From Clostridiaceae bacterium (GTDB taxonomy: Bacteria > Bacillota_A > Clostridia > Clostridiales > Clostridiaceae): a stretch of DNA of 6,944 bases. Both the position numbers and the translations under genes were made by a program. The notes below the pieces were generated by a model. That model did not search any database and was not told the DNA's origin. It saw only the letters and a list, made by a program, of their open reading frames with translations. Below, piece by piece: positions 6,087 to 6,944 of the stretch (its first letter is position 1; every line of letters begins with the position of its first letter). The stretch is taken from NCBI GenBank assembly GCA_029256485.1, contig JAQSXU010000296.1:1-6944 (forward strand), given 5' to 3'.

Positions 6087-6944
6087 ATGCTAAAGACTTA
6101 TAAATTCAGTATATACCCCAATGAAGAGCAAAAGGTATATTTAGTCAAAACTTTTGGATGCACTAGATTTATATATAATAAGATGTTAGCCGATAGAATT
6201 AAATCATATGAAGAAAATAAAGGTTTAGATATTAAGAAAATGAAATATCCTACACCAGCACGATATAAAAATGAATTTAAATGGCTTAAAGAAGTTGATA
6301 GTTTAGCACTTGCTAATGCTCAAATAAATTTAGATAAAGCCTATAAGAATTTTTTCAGAGATAAGTCAATTGGTTTTCCAAAGTTCAAGAAGAAAAGCAA
6401 TACAAATAATTATACAACAAATAATCAAAATGTAACCATATATATTGAAAACAATCATATCAAATTACCTAAATTAAAGTCTATGATTAAAATTAAACAA
6501 CATAGACAATTCAAAGGAATGATAAAGTCCTGCACTATATCACAAGTGCCTAGAAGTCTATGATTAAAATTAAACAACATAGACAATTCAAAGGAATGAT
6601 AAAGTCCTGCACTATATCACAAGTGCCTAGCGGTAAATATTATATATCCATATTAGTTGAGTGTGAGAACAGTGAACTGCCTAAAACAGATAAAAAGGTA
6701 GGGGTGGATTTGGGAATTAAAGAGTTTGCAGTAACAAGTGATGGAGAATTTTTCAGAAATCCAAAGCACTTAGAGAAATCAGAAAAAAGATTAGCAAAGC
6801 TTCAAAAGGACTTATCACGAAAACAAAAGGGTAGTAATAATAGGAGAAAGGCAAGAAAAAAAGTGTCAAAATTACATGAAAAGATAGCTAATCAAAGGAA
6901 AGATATGTTACAGAAAGTAAGTACTCAATTGATTAACAAAAATC
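6087..6944 (+). pseudogene. tnpB: TnpB (IS200/IS605 OrfB) RNA-guided nuclease, frameshifted by a 77-bp duplication and cut by the window end
   Basis: TnpB is an omega-RNA-guided DNA endonuclease related to Cas12. The start at 6087 gives the canonical N-terminus (MLKTYKFSIYPNEEQK, then FGCTRFIYNKML). Frame 1 runs through the helical OrfB N-terminal domain and the GFPKFKKK motif, enters the duplication at residue 131, and stops at 6561-6563 after ISQVPRSL. In the second copy the shifted frame resumes as ISQVPSGKYYISILVE and stays open to 6944. It carries the first RuvC aspartate in VGVDLGIKEFAV, residue 182 of the repaired protein, then the basic helical segment LAKLQKDLSRKQKGSNNRRKA. Removing one copy gives 260 residues so far. 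The rest of the RuvC domain and the Cys4 zinc finger should lie outside the window. The ribosome binding site is weak, as is common for tnpB. Family call is secure; activity requires the frame to be intact. Confidence 0.92.
6477..6630. repeat. Perfect 77-bp tandem duplication inside tnpB
   Basis: Bases 6477-6553 are repeated exactly and contiguously at 6554-6630. Identity ends sharply on both sides: 6476 A differs from 6553 G, and 6554 A from 6631 C. So there is no microhomology. Because 77 is 3n+2, it shifts the frame and produces a stop eight bases into the second copy; a single copy restores the normal TnpB sequence across the site. Confidence 0.97.

Larger units (their letters stand above)
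5913..6944 (+). mobile_element. IS200/IS605-superfamily element, tnpB-only type (partial)
   Basis: The presence of tnpB with no tnpA upstream suggests an IS1341-like, tnpB-only element. The left boundary is a guess: TTAC at 5909-5912 is followed by AAAG (5916-5919) and then a hairpin, resembling the IS608 left end (TTAC cleavage site, AAAG guide, hairpin foot). The right end, where the omega-RNA and target boundary would be expected, lies beyond the window. Confidence 0.5.

Noticed and set aside
1..6944. CRISPR array, tRNA or rRNA genes
   Set aside because: No regularly spaced palindromic repeats and no cloverleaf or rRNA-like sequence were seen on either strand.

Overview
The window is AT-rich, with A/T-ending codons, strong AGGAGG-type ribosome binding sites and intrinsic terminators. 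Its gene families are an RpiR/MurR regulator with a SIS domain, a phasin-like protein paired with an ABC1/UbiB kinase, a YhgE/Pip membrane protein and an IS200/IS605-type TnpB. Together these point to a Clostridium-like Firmicute (inference from gene content and style; no marker gene is present).

Layout. (1) 20-834, minus: an RpiR/MurR-family regulator whose helix-turn-helix and SIS halves lie in different frames because about 45-52 bp seem to be missing between them. (2) 835-1006: a divergent promoter region with an extended -10 in each direction and three TTCTATTA direct repeats. (3) 1007-2988, plus: a small phasin-like coiled-coil protein, an intrinsic terminator in the gap, then a complete 533-residue ABC1/UbiB kinase. 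(4) 2988-3022: a long hairpin between convergent genes, probably a bidirectional terminator. (5) 3027-5743, minus: a YhgE/Pip protein of about 878 residues, frameshifted by an exact 80-bp tandem duplication. (6) 5744-6086: an intergenic region with two operator-like inverted repeats before yhgE, then a strongly foldable stretch before tnpB. (7) 6087-window end, plus: tnpB, frameshifted by an exact 77-bp tandem duplication and cut off by the window edge.

The phasin/UbiB pair probably forms one transcription unit in which UbiB is reached by partial read-through. yhgE looks like a singly transcribed envelope gene controlled by a palindrome-binding repressor, perhaps TetR-type, that is not in this window. 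The TnpB element sits directly upstream of the yhgE control region.

The most notable feature is that three of the five genes are broken. Two of them carry perfect, zero-microhomology tandem duplications of nearly the same size (80 and 77 bp), and deleting one copy restores a normal reading frame in each. This could be an assembly artefact (contig overlaps joined without trimming), very recent mutation, or a reversible on/off switch; sequence alone cannot decide. I see no evidence for a wholly new defence or biosynthetic system. The best candidate for something under-described is the structured element just 5' of tnpB.
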